From: Methanothrix sp.
GTDB lineage: Archaea; Halobacteriota; Methanosarcinia; Methanotrichales; Methanotrichaceae
DNA length: 13,421 bases
Direction: 5' to 3'
Assembly: GCA_028708055.1 (NCBI GenBank)
Contig: JAQVZT010000041.1
Coordinates: 1-13,421, forward strand
Below, in pieces: positions 6,793-12,961 of the stretch (the first letter of the stretch is position 1; each line of letters starts with the position of its first letter). The notes beneath the pieces are model-generated. The model was not told the DNA's origin and ran no database searches. It saw only the letters and a list, made by a program, of their open reading frames with translations. The position numbers and the translations under genes were made by a program.

Positions 6793-6846
6793 TGGGGCAT
6801 GATTTGATCAGATCAGGATGGCTATCCGTATCCCTTTGCCTGGCAA

Positions 6847-8097
6847 ATGCATGAGGCTGCCGGAATGAGTCGGCCCGGGCCTTCCGTGTTACGGGTAGCC
6901 CTTCATTCCCTGGTATTCAACCTCTTCCTGCTGGGGGCGAAGCTTCTCCTCTCCGCGCTCACGGCCAGCCTGGCCCTGCGAGCCGATGCCGTTCATACCC
7001 TGGTGGATGTCCTGGCCTCGCTGGCTCTCATCCTGGGCTTGAAGATCTCGGAGAGAAAGAGCGAGAGCTTTCCCCTGGGACTCTACAAGGTCGAGAATAT
7101 GGCCTCCATTGCTATCTCCTTTCTGCTCTTTCTCACCGCCTATGAGATATTTCTGGAGGCAGTACTGGATTATAGGCAGCCTGCACCTTATCAGGGGTAT
7201 GCCCTTCTTGCAGTGGCTGCGATCATTCCTCTTCCCTATCTATTCGGCAGCTATCAAATTCGGGTGGGAAGGCAGACCGGATCGCCCAGCCTGATGGCAG
7301 ACGGTGTGCAGCACAAGGCCGATGTCCTCACCTCCTCCCTGGTCTTCCTCGCTCTGGCAGCCCAGAATATCGGCTTTCCTCTGGACAGAATTGCCGCTGC
7401 CATCATCTCTCTGCTGATTGTCAAAGAGGGCTGGAGCATTCTGGTGGACGGGATGCGCGTCCTCCTGGATGCTTCCGTGGACGTAAAGACCCTGGAGAAT
7501 ATCCGCTCATTGATTTTAAAAGCCCCGGAGGTTGCGGGCATCGAGGAACTGGTGGCCAGAAACTCGGGACGCTATCTCTTCGTCCAGGCCAATCTGCTCT
7601 TTCGGATATCCGATCTCAAGAGAGCCCATCTGGCCAGCAGGCGCATCGAGGAGGAGATCAAAAAGGAGCTTCCCCGTGTGGACCGGGTCCTCATCCACTA
7701 TGAACCCCTCTCCAGGAGCCGCCTGAGATATGCCATAGCACTTGATAATTCTTGGGGGAGATTGAGCGAGCATTTCGGGCAGTCTCCCTATTTTGCTCTG
7801 CTGGATGTGGATACGAAGACGAAGAGCCTGGTCAGGCAGGAGGTCCTGGCCAATCCATACAAGGATCTGGCCAAGGGGAAAGGGCTGAAGATCGCTCGCT
7901 TCCTGCTCACGCATAAGCCGGATGTCGTCGTCTGCAAGGAGAGTTTGGCTGGCAAGGGACCCGGATATGCCTTCGCGGAAGCGGGTGTAGAGACCATTCA
8001 GACCGAAGAGGAGACGCTTGAGGCACTGGCTGAAAGCCTCGTGCAGACCCTGGCAGCAAGTGCGGGAAGTGGAGACGCAATCACCGGAAATATTTAA
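6847..8097 (+). CDS. CDF family metal transporter fused to a C-terminal NifX-like domain
   Basis: Cation diffusion facilitator, a proton-coupled exporter of divalent metals such as Fe2+, Zn2+ or Mn2+. Six membrane segments span about 15-205. The usual metal site residues are H50 and D54 in segment 2 (DAVHTLVD) and D159 in segment 5. At the position of the normal first His of segment 5 there is Q155, next to H156 (ADGVQHKAD). Residues 210-288 form the cytoplasmic CDF dimer domain. Residues 294-405 are an extra NifX/dinitrogenase-cofactor domain (PF02579/COG1433 type), with GRLSEHFGQSPYFALLDVD at 304-322. This makes the protein (416 residues) longer than ordinary CDFs of about 300. The fusion suggests that transport is tied to a metal or metal-cluster signal. 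ATG 6847 or ATG 6865 may be the start; neither has a clear ribosome site. It lies 54 bases after the DUF2202 gene. Confidence 0.9.
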   Translation: MHEAAGMSRPGPSVLRVALHSLVFNLFLLGAKLLLSALTASLALRADAVHTLVDVLASLALILGLKISERKSESFPLGLYKVENMASIAISFLLFLTAYEIFLEAVLDYRQPAPYQGYALLAVAAIIPLPYLFGSYQIRVGRQTGSPSLMADGVQHKADVLTSSLVFLALAAQNIGFPLDRIAAAIISLLIVKEGWSILVDGMRVLLDASVDVKTLENIRSLILKAPEVAGIEELVARNSGRYLFVQANLLFRISDLKRAHLASRRIEEEIKKELPRVDRVLIHYEPLSRSRLRYAIALDNSWGRLSEHFGQSPYFALLDVDTKTKSLVRQEVLANPYKDLAKGKGLKIARFLLTHKPDVVVCKESLAGKGPGYAFAEAGVETIQTEEETLEALAESLVQTLAASAGSGDAITGNI

Positions 8098-8108
8098 GTA
8101 CTATGTCG

Positions 8109-8116
8109 CATATATG
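8109..8116 (+). promoter_or_regulatory. Possible TATA box and palindrome before the NifX/MinD operon
   Basis: CATATATG lies within the 10-base palindrome GCATATATGC (8108-8117). As a TATA box it would start transcription near 8140, which leaves the GAGG ribosome site (8152-8155) in the leader. Another A/T-rich candidate, AATATTTAAG, overlaps the end of the CDF gene (8089-8098). Confidence 0.4.
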
Positions 8117-8133
8117 CATAATTGTTCCAAGCG

Positions 8134-8144
8134 ATGATTATCAT
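8134..8144. promoter_or_regulatory. Inverted repeat ATGATTATCAT, possible operator
   Basis: ATGAT and ATCAT are perfect inverted arms around one T. The site falls where the transcript of the four-gene NifX/MinD operon would begin. Its A/T-rich TGAT-ATCA form recalls metal-regulator boxes of the Fur/DtxR kind, but the link to any regulator is inference. Confidence 0.35.
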
Positions 8145-8161
8145 ATATTGTGAGGCTCAAG

Positions 8162-8626
8162 ATGAAAATATGCGTTACTGCAACGGCGTCAGGCATTGAC
8201 GCCCCCATGGACCCCAGATTTGGGCGTTGTCCCTTCTTCGTGGTGGTCGACCTGGACAGCATGACGGATCAATCCATTGCCAACTCAAATATCAATGCAA
8301 CCAGCGGCGCTGGGATTCAGGCCGCCTCAGAGGTCGCAAAGCTGGGCGCTTCCGCCCTTATTACCGGGAGCCTGGGCCCCAATGCTATGCAGACCCTGAG
8401 AGCTGCCAATATCGATGTCTATCAGCACCAGGGTGGAGGCAGCGTAAGAGATGCTGTAGAAAAATTCAAGCGAGGAGAGCTCTCCAAGATGGAAGAGCCC
8501 ACCGTTTCCGCTCACTCCGGCATGGGTCAAGGCATGGGCCAGGGTCGGGGTCAGGGAGCAGGCAGAGGAGGCGGCAGAGGCCAGGGCCGAGGTCAGGGTG
8601 CAGGCAGAGGGGGCCGGCAGCAATGA
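8162..8626 (+). CDS. NifX-like (COG1433, dinitrogenase iron-molybdenum cofactor domain) protein with Gly/Arg/Gln tail
   Basis: Small cytoplasmic protein of the NifX/NifY/ORP family, which binds metal-sulfur clusters such as FeMo-co precursors or, in the Desulfovibrio orange protein, a Mo-Cu sulfide cluster. The domain covers 1-108, with DPRFGRCPFFVVVDLD (17-32) and GSLGPNA (69-75). Residues 120-154 form a Gly/Arg/Gln-rich tail (MGQG, GRGQGAGRGG twice), common on members of this group and probably disordered or binding nucleic acid or protein. ATG 8162 is chosen over GTG 8150 because it gives the usual MKICV start and has GAGG (8152-8155) six bases before it; the GTG start would add four residues. 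The stop overlaps the next ATG (ATGA). No nitrogenase genes are nearby, so a role in nitrogen fixation is not implied. Confidence 0.88.
   Translation: MKICVTATASGIDAPMDPRFGRCPFFVVVDLDSMTDQSIANSNINATSGAGIQAASEVAKLGASALITGSLGPNAMQTLRAANIDVYQHQGGGSVRDAVEKFKRGELSKMEEPTVSAHSGMGQGMGQGRGQGAGRGGGRGQGRGQGAGRGGRQQ
8539..8610 (+). repeat. Imperfect 30-base repeat encoding the GRGQGAGRGG tail
   Basis: Bases 8539-8568 and 8581-8610 match at 27 of 30 positions and lie 42 bases apart. Both encode QGRGQGAGRGG in the same frame. The duplication explains the length of the tail on the first NifX-like protein and may vary between strains. Confidence 0.6.
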
Positions 8627-8982
8627 AGATCTGCGTTCCCACAATGGGGCAGGCCGGCATGAAGGAAGACATCTGCCAGCACTTCGGCAGAGCTCCCACT
8701 TTTACAGTTGTAGACCTTGATAGCGGTGAAGTGGCCATTCTTGCTAATGTCAGCGAGCACATGGGCGGTGTTGGTCTGCCCACAGAGACCATCTTTGCCG
8801 CAGGGGTGAATGTCATGATCGTGGGCGGCCTGGGACCCAAAGCAGTCCAGGCATTCAATCAGGCTGGGATAGAGGTATTCGTGGGAGCCGCCGGAACAGT
8901 CAAGGATGCTTTAGATGACTGGAAGGCGGAGATTCTCAGCCGCGCCGATCTGGACAATGCCTGCAAAGAGCACAGGCATTAG
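8623..8982 (+). CDS. Second NifX-like (COG1433) protein
   Basis: A 119-residue single-domain member of the NifX/ORP family, without the Gly-rich tail of its neighbour. It starts MKICVPTMG, then CQHFGRAPTFTVVDLD (18-33) and GGLGPKA (68-74), matching the preceding protein segment by segment, so the two are likely old duplicates. C4, C18 and H20 and the C-terminal C114/H117/H119 are possible cluster or metal contacts, but no ligand set is established. ATG 8623 overlaps the previous stop as ATGA, with the purine-rich AGAGGGGG (8606-8613) upstream; the frame is open further upstream inside the previous gene, but that part is not this protein. It is followed after 16 bases by the first ATPase, so the four genes are surely one operon. 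Confidence 0.88.
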   Translation: MKICVPTMGQAGMKEDICQHFGRAPTFTVVDLDSGEVAILANVSEHMGGVGLPTETIFAAGVNVMIVGGLGPKAVQAFNQAGIEVFVGAAGTVKDALDDWKAEILSRADLDNACKEHRH

Positions 8983-8987
8983 AGGAT

Positions 8988-9001
8988 GAGGTAGTCAATT
9001 G
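8988..9001 (+). promoter_or_regulatory. GAGGT ribosome site deciding a TTG start
   Basis: GAGGT at 8988-8992 lies six bases before TTG 8999-9001. The TTG gives the normal N-terminus of a MinD-type ATPase (MKISVASGKGGTGKT), and no ATG or GTG in frame could do so. This is a rare start codon with a strong ribosome site. Confidence 0.6.
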
Positions 9002-9892
9002 AAGATATCCGTAGCCAGCGGCAAGGGAGGCACAGGCAAGACCCTGGTTGCCACCTCCCTGGCAGCATCCCGGGCCCTCAGCACCGGCAGGAGGGTCACA
9101 ATCGCCGACTGCGATGTTGAGGTGCCCAACTCCTACCTTTTCTTCCCGGACAGGTCTCTTCTCGCAAAACAGCAGTGCCTGGTTTCTATTCCCGTATTCG
9201 ATGAATCGAGGTGCAGCCATTGCGGCAAATGTGCCGATTTCTGCGCTTATCACGCCATCGCCGTTCTTCCTCAGACGGTTCTGCTATTTCCAGAGCTGTG
9301 TCATGGCTGCGGAGGCTGTAGCATCATCTGCCCTGAGAAGGCAGTGAGCGAGAGCACAAGGTCGATTGGCGAGATCACTCGGGCCGCTTCCGGCAGCGCT
9401 ACCGGCAAAGTGCAGATTGTCTGGGGAGAGCTAGCCGTGGGAGAGGCCCGGGCGACGCCGCTCATCAAGATGGTGAAGGACCTGGCGGCAGGAACGGATG
9501 GGGGCGAAGGCGATAGCCGCGAGGGCAAAGACATAATCGTGGACTGTCCCCCAGGAACCTCCTGCACCATGGTTGAGTCAGTGCAAGATACGGATTTCTG
9601 TCTGCTGGTCACCGAGCCCACACCCTTTGGCCTGTATGATCTGGATATCGCCCTGAAGGTGCTGGAGAAGATGAAAATCCCCAGAGGAGTGCTCATCAAC
9701 AAGAGCGGCATTGGTGACAGGAAGGTCTACGGTTATTTGGAAAAGAGAGGCATACCCATGCTCATGGAAATTCCTCTTGACCGGAAGATCGCAGAGATCT
9801 ATTCCCGTGGGGAGATATTTGCTCTGAAGATGCCGGAATGGCGGGCGAGATTTGCCGGCCTGATGGAGAGGATCGAGGAGATGGCGGCATGA
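8999..9892 (+). CDS. MinD-type P-loop ATPase with inserted ferredoxin domain (COG1149), copy 1
   Basis: Cytoplasmic ATPase of the MinD/Mrp superfamily with a two-cluster ferredoxin domain placed between Walker A and Walker B. The deviant Walker A is GKGGTGKT (8-15), followed by ADCDV (36-40). Ferredoxin ligands are C72/C75/C78/C82 and C101/C104/C107/C111 (the last followed by P). Walker B is IIVDCPPG (179-186, D182), and TEPT (205-208) is the usual late motif. The 297 residues match the family. In Desulfovibrio, COG1149 proteins are encoded with the NifX-like orange protein in the orp operons. Here they sit directly behind two NifX-like genes. The likely role is ATP-dependent handling or loading of iron-sulfur or mixed-metal clusters, by inference. 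Start is TTG 8999. The stop overlaps the next gene (ATGA). Confidence 0.9.
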   Translation: MKISVASGKGGTGKTLVATSLAASRALSTGRRVTIADCDVEVPNSYLFFPDRSLLAKQQCLVSIPVFDESRCSHCGKCADFCAYHAIAVLPQTVLLFPELCHGCGGCSIICPEKAVSESTRSIGEITRAASGSATGKVQIVWGELAVGEARATPLIKMVKDLAAGTDGGEGDSREGKDIIVDCPPGTSCTMVESVQDTDFCLLVTEPTPFGLYDLDIALKVLEKMKIPRGVLINKSGIGDRKVYGYLEKRGIPMLMEIPLDRKIAEIYSRGEIFALKMPEWRARFAGLMERIEEMAA

Positions 9893-10743
9893 AGCAGATG
9901 GCTGTGGTGAGCGGCAAGGGCGGCACCGGAAAGACAACCATAGTGGCCTCCCTGGCGGCGTTAGCCTGCAGCAGGGCGGTCTTTGCAGACTGCGATGTGG
10001 ATGCACCTGATCTGCACCTTCTCCTCAGTCCTACAGTCGTGGAGGAGCGCCCGTTCTATGGAATAAAGAAGGCTTTCATCGATGCTGATAGGTGCACTCA
10101 GTGCGGATCTTGCCAGGAATCCTGCCGGTTTTCGGCCATCGATGGCTATCAGGTCGACTCAGACCGTTGCGAAGGCTGCGGGGTCTGCAAGCTGGTCTGC
10201 CAGGCAGAAGCAGTGCAGATGAGAGAGTTTCTCGCCGGTCATTCCTTTATTTCCGAGAGCAGATTCGGGCCTATGGTTCATGCCCAGCTTTCTCCTGGCG
10301 AGGAGGCTTCGGGAAAGCTGGTGGCGATGGTTCGGGAAATGGCACGGGATGTGGCTGCGGCCCGCAATCTGGATCTGGTTCTGATAGACGGCTCTCCCGG
10401 GATCGGCTGCCCGGTGATCGCCTCTCTTACCGGAGTGGACCTGGCCCTGGTTGTGACCGAGCCCACCATCACCGGTGAGCATGATATGAAGAGAATACTG
10501 GATGTGACAGGCCACTTTGGCATCGATACGGCGGTTTGCATCAACAAATGCGATCTTCATTTGGCCGGGTCCAGGCGCATCGAGTCTCTATGCCGGGAGC
10601 GGGATGTTCTGGTGGCTGGAAGGCTGCCGTTTCATTCATCGGTAGTGGAGGCCATGGTGCTGGGGCAAACCGTGGTTGAGATTGGCGGGCCGGTGGCATC
10701 TGCCATATCGAATATGTATAAAGTCCTGAGTGTGAAGCTCTGA
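9889..10743 (+). CDS. MinD-type P-loop ATPase with inserted ferredoxin domain (COG1149), copy 2
   Basis: Partner and paralogue of the preceding ATPase, 284 residues. Walker A is GKGGTGKT (9-16), followed by ADCDVDAPDLHL (33-44). The inserted ferredoxin has C69/C72/C75/C79 and C94/C97/C100/C104; neither fourth Cys is followed by Pro, unlike the second cluster of copy 1. Walker B is LVLIDGSPGIGCP (163-175, D167), and TEPT is at 190-193. ATG 9889 overlaps the previous stop (ATGA) and has GAGGAG (9875-9880) eight bases upstream. ATG 9898 would also leave the P-loop intact. The two copies may form a heterodimer, since MinD-type ATPases dimerise across ATP; this is inference. A T8 tract follows the stop at once. 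Confidence 0.9.
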   Translation: MKQMAVVSGKGGTGKTTIVASLAALACSRAVFADCDVDAPDLHLLLSPTVVEERPFYGIKKAFIDADRCTQCGSCQESCRFSAIDGYQVDSDRCEGCGVCKLVCQAEAVQMREFLAGHSFISESRFGPMVHAQLSPGEEASGKLVAMVREMARDVAAARNLDLVLIDGSPGIGCPVIASLTGVDLALVVTEPTITGEHDMKRILDVTGHFGIDTAVCINKCDLHLAGSRRIESLCRERDVLVAGRLPFHSSVVEAMVLGQTVVEIGGPVASAISNMYKVLSVKL

Positions 10744-10751
10744 TTTTTTTT
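10744..10751 (+). terminator. T8 tract ending the NifX/MinD operon
   Basis: Eight T residues start directly after the stop codon of the second ATPase, with a second T-run (TTTT) shortly after. Archaeal transcription often ends at such T-tracts without a hairpin. This would separate the operon from the secreted-protein gene downstream. Confidence 0.55.
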
Positions 10752-10767
10752 CATTTTGATGAATGGA

Positions 10768-10776
10768 TTTTTATAT
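10768..10776 (+). promoter_or_regulatory. TATA box of the secreted protein gene at 10801
   Basis: TTTTTATAT lies about 25-33 bases before ATG 10801, the spacing expected for a leaderless or very short-leader archaeal transcript. A second A/T-rich block, GTATATTT (10780-10787), is closer to the start. Confidence 0.45.
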
Positions 10777-10800
10777 TGAGTATATTTGGGGGTTTGGAAA

Positions 10801-11397
10801 ATGTCTGAAAAGATGCTTGCCGTCTGGGCGGTGGTTTTCCTGGCTATGATCTCGTCGGGCCAGGCCCAGTACGATCCACTGGCAAGCGATATATTCACCC
10901 TGCCCGGAGAAAAGGGAAGCACAGGCAGCCTCAGCTCAAAGATCCATACCGATACCAATGCTGACCCGCTGAGCATCGATGCCTTGATGCAGCCTCTCGA
11001 TCCGGAGCACAGGACCGAATATTTGAATAAAATCAGCGGCCGAACATATCTGGGCCCCTTTGTTCCGTCTGCGCAGGAGCTGAGTGGCAACTGGCATCTG
11101 CTGCTGCAAGGGGGCGCACCAGGCGAGTTCCAGCTCCAGCTCGTCCAGAACCGGGACGCAGTGTTTGGCCGGGGCTACATGTATTTAGCCGGTTCGGCCA
11201 GCGCGGCCAGTTCAGTCTCCGCGAGCGGCCAGGCAGTGAAGGATGTTCTCTATCTGGATCTGATCGATGTCGAGAATCTGGTGCTCTACCGGTGTACTCT
11301 GACCATGAGAAAGGATTTCCTCTCCGGCAGCTTCGCCGCATTTGATGCTCGTGGGCAGGCATGGTCCGGGACCATTCAGGGCAGCCGGCTGGCATAG
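10801..11397 (+). CDS. Secreted protein of unknown function, beta-rich C-terminal domain
   Basis: A 198-residue protein with a signal peptide (hydrophobic 6-18, then SSGQAQ, likely cut near 22). The mature N-terminal third (25-90) is polar and without a recognised motif. Residues 94-198 begin LSGNWHLLLQ and run as alternating hydrophobic strands (FQLQLVQ, VLYLDLIDV, LVLYRCTLTM), ending WSGTIQGSRL, which suggests a small beta-barrel or lipocalin-like fold. One Cys (C165) is present. The start GxW and the late G-T-I-x-G pattern faintly recall the C-terminal domain of the first gene in the window. ATG 10801 is preferred over TTG 10786 because the latter would overlap the promoter. It has its own promoter after the MinD operon and meets a shared terminator with the convergent lipoprotein gene. 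The family was not recognised. Confidence 0.75.
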   Translation: MSEKMLAVWAVVFLAMISSGQAQYDPLASDIFTLPGEKGSTGSLSSKIHTDTNADPLSIDALMQPLDPEHRTEYLNKISGRTYLGPFVPSAQELSGNWHLLLQGGAPGEFQLQLVQNRDAVFGRGYMYLAGSASAASSVSASGQAVKDVLYLDLIDVENLVLYRCTLTMRKDFLSGSFAAFDARGQAWSGTIQGSRLA

Positions 11398-11500
11398 TTG
11401 CGGGAGTCGGATCAAAGTTAGGTCAAAATTGGATCCGGGCTGGCTCAGGAACCGTCGCTGGAATTGAAGCAGGAAATCACTCCCTGGAAAAATGTCTGGC

Positions 11501-11563
11501 AATGGCGAGCTTGCCGCTGCGGCTCGCCATTTCGCCATTCCAGCCCATTTTTACTTTTTTTTT
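11501..11563. terminator. Strong hairpin plus T9 between convergent genes
   Basis: AATGGCGAGC (11501-11510) is a perfect 10-bp inverted match to GCTCGCCATT (11522-11531), with an 11-base loop. On the + strand it is followed by TTTTT (11548-11552) and T9 (11555-11563), a convincing terminator for the secreted-protein gene. On the minus strand the same hairpin lies after the lipoprotein gene and is followed by a short T-run (complement of AAAAA at 11488-11492), so it may serve both. Confidence 0.7.
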
Positions 11564-11585
11564 GATCCCATGTAGCTTGCTGAAA

Positions 11586-12758
11586 TTACTTCACTTTGAC
11601 GATTCCTTCGAACTCGTCTCTATCCAGGTACTGCGGATCGTATTTTACATTCCGGTCCTCAAGGTCGCGGACATAGGAGCGCAGGTGCTTTTGCGATCCG
11701 GCGAGGAGCCCCTGGTACATGGCTTTGACGTCCTCAACCTGCGTGGCATAAAGTTCCTTCTTGAGATCAATGATGCTGATCTCTTCAAAGGTGGCCGCTG
11801 CCTTTAGAGCATCCTCGTTGGACGCATTTCCTCTTGCCAGAAGCTCATTGTAGATCTTCTGCAGAGTCTGGTTCTCGAAAACCCCCTGCTCATCCTTTTC
11901 CGGAATTAAAAGTCCATATTCGTCCATGATCGCTCTGGCCTGGTCCATGTGGCTCTGCTCAGATTTCGCCAGGTCGCTAAAGATAGGGTCGCTCTGCTTC
12001 TCATAAAGGGCAGTGTAAAGATCGCGGGCCATCTTCTCTTCTTCCCAGATGAAGAGCAATCCATTGCTCTCCCGTTCGCTCAGCGTTGCTGCGGATGCCA
12101 CTGACCCTGTCCCTGCCGCCTCTGCGAGCGCAGTCTGCCCGCCGCTCAGGGTCATAATTGCCTCCCCGTAGGCCACATTGTGCTTGAAGCTCGGGTCCGG
12201 GCTGTCAGCGAGCGCCCAGATTACGGATATGGCCTGGCCGGGGGAGAATTGTTTGTCGAATTTGTCGCCCGTATCCAGCTTTCTCTTCAGCTCGATGACC
12301 GTTCTGCCGGCTTTCTGGCTGCCGGCAAATTCCATAATGTCGTCTGTGCCTCCGAGCATAGTGTCTTCGACATGGGGGCCGTAGTTTCCGGTGCAGTACT
12401 CGTCCAGTGCCACTGTCTTTCCATTTTGCACCGAGGCTAATATCATATCGGCGTCCTTCATCCACTCCAGTGGCTCAAAGCCAATGGCCAGCCAGCCATC
12501 TGTGCTCCCGTTCATGGCCAGGTAGAGATATTCCTGATCGTTTCTCCAGGAGACAACCATCTCTCCGCCGCTGTAACCCTGCCTGGCAGAGCTTTGCAGG
12601 AGCATGCTGTGAGTGTACTCGCCGTCTCCAACTGATCCGTCTGCTTTCCATACTTCGGTGGCTCTTTTTTCCACTGCCACCGGCGAATCCTGTGGCTGTA
12701 TGCACCCGGAGAAGAGAAGCATAAAACCCAACAATAGAGCAACAAGAATCGACTTCAT
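11586..12758 (-). CDS. Lipoprotein with DOMON domain and C-terminal DUF2202 ferritin-like domain
   Basis: Residues 1-19 form a lipoprotein signal with lipobox LFSGC (C19), so it is anchored outside the membrane. Residues 33-205 look like a DOMON domain, a beta-sandwich that binds haem b or sugars: GWLAIGF (88-94), KDADM (101-105), LDEYCTGNYGPHVED (118-132), GGTDD (136-140). M100 and H193 sit where the haem ligands of cytochrome-type DOMON domains lie, so haem binding is possible. Residues 228-388 form a DUF2202 domain (WEEEKMARDLY, SEQSH, EEISIIDL, VKYDPQYL) paralogous to the secreted protein at 6124-6792. The fusion suggests extracytoplasmic electron transfer to or from a ferritin-like site, as inference. 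ATG at 12758 (minus strand) has AGGTGA six bases before it. Confidence 0.87.
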   Translation of the reverse strand: MKSILVALLLGFMLLFSGCIQPQDSPVAVEKRATEVWKADGSVGDGEYTHSMLLQSSARQGYSGGEMVVSWRNDQEYLYLAMNGSTDGWLAIGFEPLEWMKDADMILASVQNGKTVALDEYCTGNYGPHVEDTMLGGTDDIMEFAGSQKAGRTVIELKRKLDTGDKFDKQFSPGQAISVIWALADSPDPSFKHNVAYGEAIMTLSGGQTALAEAAGTGSVASAATLSERESNGLLFIWEEEKMARDLYTALYEKQSDPIFSDLAKSEQSHMDQARAIMDEYGLLIPEKDEQGVFENQTLQKIYNELLARGNASNEDALKAAATFEEISIIDLKKELYATQVEDVKAMYQGLLAGSQKHLRSYVRDLEDRNVKYDPQYLDRDEFEGIVKVK

Positions 12759-12764
12759 ACTGCT

Positions 12765-12770
12765 TCACCT
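12765..12770 (-). promoter_or_regulatory. Ribosome binding site AGGTGA of the DOMON-DUF2202 gene
   Basis: Read on the minus strand, AGGTGA ends six bases before the ATG and matches the 16S rRNA anti-sequence. It fixes the start that gives the lipoprotein signal. Confidence 0.55.
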
Positions 12771-12789
12771 GCTCATCTATATTAGCCTC

Positions 12790-12800
12790 TAAAATATATC
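12790..12800 (-). promoter_or_regulatory. TATA box of the DOMON-DUF2202 gene
   Basis: On the minus strand this reads GATATATTTTA, an archaeal TATA-type element about 32-42 bases before the ATG. It leaves room for a short leader containing AGGTGA. Confidence 0.5.
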
Positions 12801-12877
12801 AGGCTATCTCAGGCCGCCTCAAATGCAAACGCATCCATCCTCTATTTCCGGGCCTGTCTGGCAGGGATAGGGATCGC

Positions 12878-12892
12878 GATCTTTAAAAGATC
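12878..12892. promoter_or_regulatory. Perfect 7-1-7 palindrome next to a TATA box, possible operator
   Basis: GATCTTT and AAAGATC are perfect inverted arms around one A. The site touches the TATA candidate CTTATAAAA (12892-12900) of the rightward gene, and would cover the TFB/TBP landing area. Such a position fits a repressor or activator site; the regulator is unknown. Confidence 0.45.
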
Positions 12893-12900
12893 TTATAAAA
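12892..12900 (+). promoter_or_regulatory. TATA box of the MBL-fold gene
   Basis: CTTATAAAA fits the archaeal TATA consensus well. It would start a transcript near 12922 with a leader of about 35-40 bases that includes the GGAGGG ribosome site (12950-12955). A second A/T block, CTTATATCG (12911-12919), is an alternative. Confidence 0.5.
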
Positions 12901-12961
12901 CCTCATAAGACTTATATCGATTGCCGCCCATTGGATTTCCAGAATTGCTGGAGGGAGTTGA

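Noticed and set aside
8227..8622. Upstream extension of the second NifX-like gene to ATG 8227
   Set aside because: This part overlaps the first NifX-like gene in another frame and reads as Arg-rich nonsense; ATG 8623 gives the family N-terminus and an ATGA overlap.
9838..9888. Upstream extension of the second MinD ATPase to ATG 9838
   Set aside because: The 17 extra residues overlap the end of the first ATPase and do not look like the family; ATG 9889 has a good ribosome site and an ATGA overlap.
8162..10743. Nitrogenase (nif) cofactor operon
   Set aside because: NifX-like domains alone do not imply nitrogen fixation; no nifHDKEN or nifB-like radical SAM gene is in the window.
10786..10800. 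TTG 10786 as the start of the secreted protein
   Set aside because: It would lie within or next to the promoter and adds residues before a normal signal peptide; ATG 10801 is simpler.
11398..11500. GGATC/GATCC short inverted pair after the secreted-protein gene
   Set aside because: The arms are only 5-6 bases with a long A/T-rich spacer; the true terminator is the hairpin at 11501-11563.
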